A stretch of 64,000 bases of DNA, from the NCBI GenBank assembly GCA_020226215.1, contig CM035232.1:59467220-59531219 (forward strand), written 5' to 3'. Positions 60,797 to 64,000 of the stretch are shown one piece after another. The notes under the pieces were generated by a model that ran no database searches, was not told the DNA's origin, and was given only the letters and a program-made list of their open reading frames with translations. Source of the DNA: Sindora glabra. Its lineage: Eukaryota; Streptophyta; Magnoliopsida; Fabales; Fabaceae. Made by a program: the position numbers and the translations under genes. Every line of letters starts with the position of its first letter. The stretch's first letter is position 1.

Positions 60797-63147
60797 ATAC
60801 ATAAGTATAAAGGTCACATACATACATAGCACATAGTGCATTTTTGCATAATGCTTGAAATGCAACCTTAATTTTCTTCTTATAATTATTTCATTATAAC
60901 ATTAAATGGATATATTTTAACCAAATTCAAGGATCTATAAGGCGTTATCTATGACCTTACCATGGTTTTCTATCCAATCCTTAATATTCATCCACAGTTC
61001 ATCGTATCACATATTCTCATATAATTAAGGTTTTCAATACTCTTACTTATCATTCTCATATTTTCACAACATTTTTAATCATCTAAGCCATAACTATAAT
61101 CTAACTTATAAATAAATTAAAAAATTTTGTTTCTACTAAAACCAATTGTTTATTTGTTAATTACATTTAGCTAGGACCATTATTAACTAATTAAGATAAA
61201 TTTTAAATTAAAAACAAAAGGCAATGGGAAGGTGCCTAAACCTTTCTTCCCAAATTTTCCAATTTATTTTTTATTACCAACCACAATTTAGAAAATAAAT
61301 CTTTGGTACTTTTAACAATATGACTCCTAAATTTTTGTTCACCTACACTTTGTATGATAAGGTTAATAAAGAATGGAGGGGGGCATCAAACCCTCCCTCC
61401 TAATTTTCCTAACTCTTCTTACTTCCATGTGTTAATTCAAGGATTATCTTGTAGACGTTTCTATGTATCTTTTCTTTTGAAACCATTCCATACTTTCATA
61501 AAATGCATCATCAATGTCATATTTCATGGAGTGCCCAACCTTACATCATTATTCTTACTACAATTTTCTTGATTTTTCAATCATTATGAATAAGCTTCAT
61601 TTTTCCTTAAATCTTCTTTTTTTACCTATAGTTATGCATAATTAATTTTTTTGAAGATTTTCTTATGACCTCTTCATGGCTTTTTCATTTTATTCTAGTA
61701 TTATGTTTAAGCTTACTTTTTCATGAATTTACATCCCATACATTTCCATCTTATTATATCCTTACCAAACCAAAAAGCATTCAAGTTTCAATGGTTGCTT
61801 CTTTAAAACCTTCCATCATCACTCTTTTATATAGATTAATGAAATCAAAGGAAATAGAACTTCAAGAGGGTGAATCACTCATCTAATAGCTTGATTCTTG
61901 TGTACCTTGAGATCTTAAACAAATAAAACTATCTTTTAGTAACTCTATATGCATCTATACTATTAAATTATAAAAAACCATCATAATATGATAGTGTTTT
62001 TACCAAATATTAACCCATCTTCCTTCTTTGATCTTCCTAGGTGCCTTGGTTTCTCTATGAAGGTGGGAGAAAATTTTTTGTTAATAGGGAAGATAGAGTT
62101 GTGAATGATGAGAGAAAGAAAGTGGAAATAGTCCATAAATGGTCCATATTCTATTTTGCTCAACTAATTTAACACTATCATTTCCTATGCATTGTCCTAT
62201 TAGTCCCTATTGGATTTCCTTTAACAATTAGTGGTCTTTATCCTTTTAATCGTCATCATTATCCCACCTCTTCCTATTCCTTTTCTCATCATTAATTCTA
62301 GAAAGTAATCATGACCTATTAATCTTTGCCTTCATGTGTTGCATTTAGCTATAATTAAACATAATTTAGGATCCATAAGAGATCCCATTTGGCCACCTTC
62401 ACATTAGATGCCCAATGGGCCTTTCCTAAGCAAAACATTTTTTTTCAAAACCTTGTATTCCAATGGCCTATACCTCATACTAGGTTATTCTCAGTTAAAC
62501 CTAGCTTAACTTAATAAAATTCTTAAGATTTGGCTCAACCTCATTAGCTATATGGCCAATTTCTCCAAGCTTTAGAGAAAAATTCATAACTAATATACTA
62601 GAACCTTCTTTATGAAATTTCTAATGCAAATATCCTTAAATGTCCTTTTTCTATAGCTATAAACCATTTATCAATTGAATCTTTAGATAAAAAGTTATCC
62701 ATAAATTACTAAAGGTAGGTTAGTGTGATTCCATTGAAAATTTTCCAAATTTCAAAAAATTATTGACATAAGTTAGCTTAGATATAAATCATAAAATTTT
62801 TATGGATAGTAGCCTTAGATATCTTCTTTCCTAAATTTTTTTTATGATTTATGAATTAGACATTCTAATTGAAAGTTATAAATAAAGCATTGCCAACTGC
62901 ATGATAGACTTAACATAAAAACATGATAGCCCTTTCCATTCTTTGTCATTTTTTGTATTTGCTATGTTGGACCTTCTCACAATCTAAACTAACTAAAATT
63001 TCTTTTTATGGGTATTTACTTCTATATTTTCTCATTTTGCATTCCCAAAAGGTGTTCGTACACACATATACCTTTATACAACAAATTGGGCATTCTTGAT
63101 GCATGTGCTACCTTAAGTATGTAGTCATTCATGTATATATGCACATC

Positions 63148-63168
63148 TATTATTATTATTATTATTAT
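63148..63168. repeat. (TAT)7 microsatellite
   Basis: Short trinucleotide tract near the minus-strand start of the long LTR-like block. Confidence 0.85.
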
Positions 63169-63229
63169 ATGATCTTGCTTACACATATCGAATGCATCTT
63201 AGCCATATTAAAACTATTGGGGTGTCACA

Positions 63230-64000
63230 TTAGTTATTCTTAAATCAAACTTATTCTTATTTTTTCTTTCAAAATTCTATCATTTTGTTGTCTTCACATT
63301 GTATTCTAACTTACTTCATCTCAGTTTTTAATATATATAAATTTAATTTAAAAATATTAAAAATTTCTTTCACCTACTTCCTCTTCTAGGAAAAAAAAGG
63401 TCCCACTTTAACATACACCCTTTATTAGAAGATGTGATTTTCTCATATCTAGTTTCAATGTGGGTTGAGCTTTTCTAATATGCTTAAATAAATTTTTCTT
63501 ATTATATTTTTCTATATTTACTTGGAAAAATTTATATTACTAGTCTTAAAATCAAATACTACAAAAATTTTAACAAAAAAATTATGCATTAGAGATATAA
63601 TCATACATTTTTACAATCACTCTAAAAAAAATCAACTTAGTAAGAAATAAGTTTTTTTTTATCATACATATGAAACCACAAAAATGAAAAAAATTTACAT
63701 TATAATTGGAATGAAACTTACTTATTCTATTGTAAAAGAGGAAAATCCTTTTAATTATTAAAAAATTGATGCAAAATCTACACTCATTTTGTCATGAGGA
63801 AAGGAAATAAAGAAGTTATAAATATATGTTTTGAGGCAAAAATAATGGAATATGATTAGTAGAATAACATTTACCTTAGATGGAAAGCAAAACCCTAAAG
63901 TTTGGTGGCCAAAAAATAATCTAAATAATGGTTGCAAGCTTTACTCTAGCAATCATGGTAGAAATGGAAGAGAAGAAAAAAAGGTAAAAATAAAGGAGCT
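63230..64000. other. A+T-rich right edge, nothing recognised
   Basis: No gene or element was identified. The last 150 bases are less A+T-rich (aaccctaaagtttggtggcc) and may be the edge of another feature cut by the window. Confidence 0.4.

Larger units (their letters stand above)
59774..63229 (-). mobile_element. Long LTR-like block, probably Ty3/gypsy, minus orientation
   Basis: On the minus strand the block starts tgtgacaccccaatagtttt at 63229, a typical gypsy LTR start. A candidate 3' end is gaccctaaca at 59774. Internal features are typical of long chromovirus-like LTRs as I recall them: gggaaggtgcctaaacc and its weaker copy ggggggcatcaaacc (61230, 61378), gcccaatgggcc (62410), and ctggattgaag on the minus strand (60250). 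The 5-bp flanks at these ends (atcat and ttagt) do not match, so the left limit is uncertain. The frames at 61354-61572, 61665-61886 and 61981-62163 are within it and are not genes. Confidence 0.45.

Noticed and set aside
1..64000. CRISPR arrays, operons, tRNA or rRNA genes, telomeric repeats, organelle DNA inserts
   Set aside because: Looked for on both strands; no regularly spaced short repeats, no tRNA-like cloverleaf with a gttcgaatc-type arm in context, and no long G+C-balanced organelle-like coding blocks were seen.
1..64000. A novel defence, biosynthetic or other multi-gene system
   Set aside because: Only one gene looks intact; the remaining coding traces are transposon genes or isolated exons, so there is nothing to support a gene system.

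Overview
The window looks like nuclear DNA from a flowering plant, most likely a eudicot. It is strongly A+T-rich, has long non-coding stretches and spliced gene remnants, and carries plant-type mobile elements (CACTA transposases of the TNP2 type, Ty1/copia and probable Ty3/gypsy LTR retrotransposons, hAT-type MITEs). I see no operons, ribosome binding sites, rRNA, tRNA or CRISPR array.

Only one gene looks complete. It is a single-exon gene for a secreted glycine-rich (cell-wall type) protein on the minus strand at 49725-50384, with a TATA box at 50476-50482. A less A+T-rich island at 20.4-23.9 kb looks like a transcribed minus-strand locus: it has a possible 5' end near 23.87 kb and one clear coiled-coil exon at 21542-21674 that carries an apparent 2-base frameshift. 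A two-exon heavy-metal-associated (HIPP-like) gene on the plus strand at 15.1-17.5 kb is broken by a MITE in exon 1, a frameshift and an in-frame stop.

The rest is mobile-element debris, region by region. 0.8-5.7 kb: a decayed CACTA element whose transposase, on the minus strand, can be followed from its N-terminal zinc-finger-like domain to its C-terminal domains, interrupted by a 935-bp MITE with 8-bp target duplications. 7.6-15 kb: very A+T-rich sequence with two inverted copies of one repeat family and an old tandem array. 17.9-19.4 kb: two or three diverged tandem arrays. 24.06-24.15 kb: a (TA)43 microsatellite. 29.25-36.30 kb: a Ty1/copia element with near-matching target duplications, most of its interior deleted, and a solo LTR of a related family inserted backwards in its 5' LTR (29475-31104, perfect 5-bp duplication). 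36.3-43.6 kb: a second CACTA element with tandem and 2.3-kb direct repeats. 44.3-45.6 kb and 56-59.7 kb: two inverted pieces of another LTR family, the second split by a solo LTR at 57560-59030 with a perfect 5-bp duplication. 59.8-63.2 kb: a long LTR-like block in minus orientation.

No previously undescribed biochemical system was found. The most informative content is nested insertion history: two MITEs and two solo LTRs can each be placed to the base by their target duplications, and in both MITE cases removing the insert restores a reading frame.
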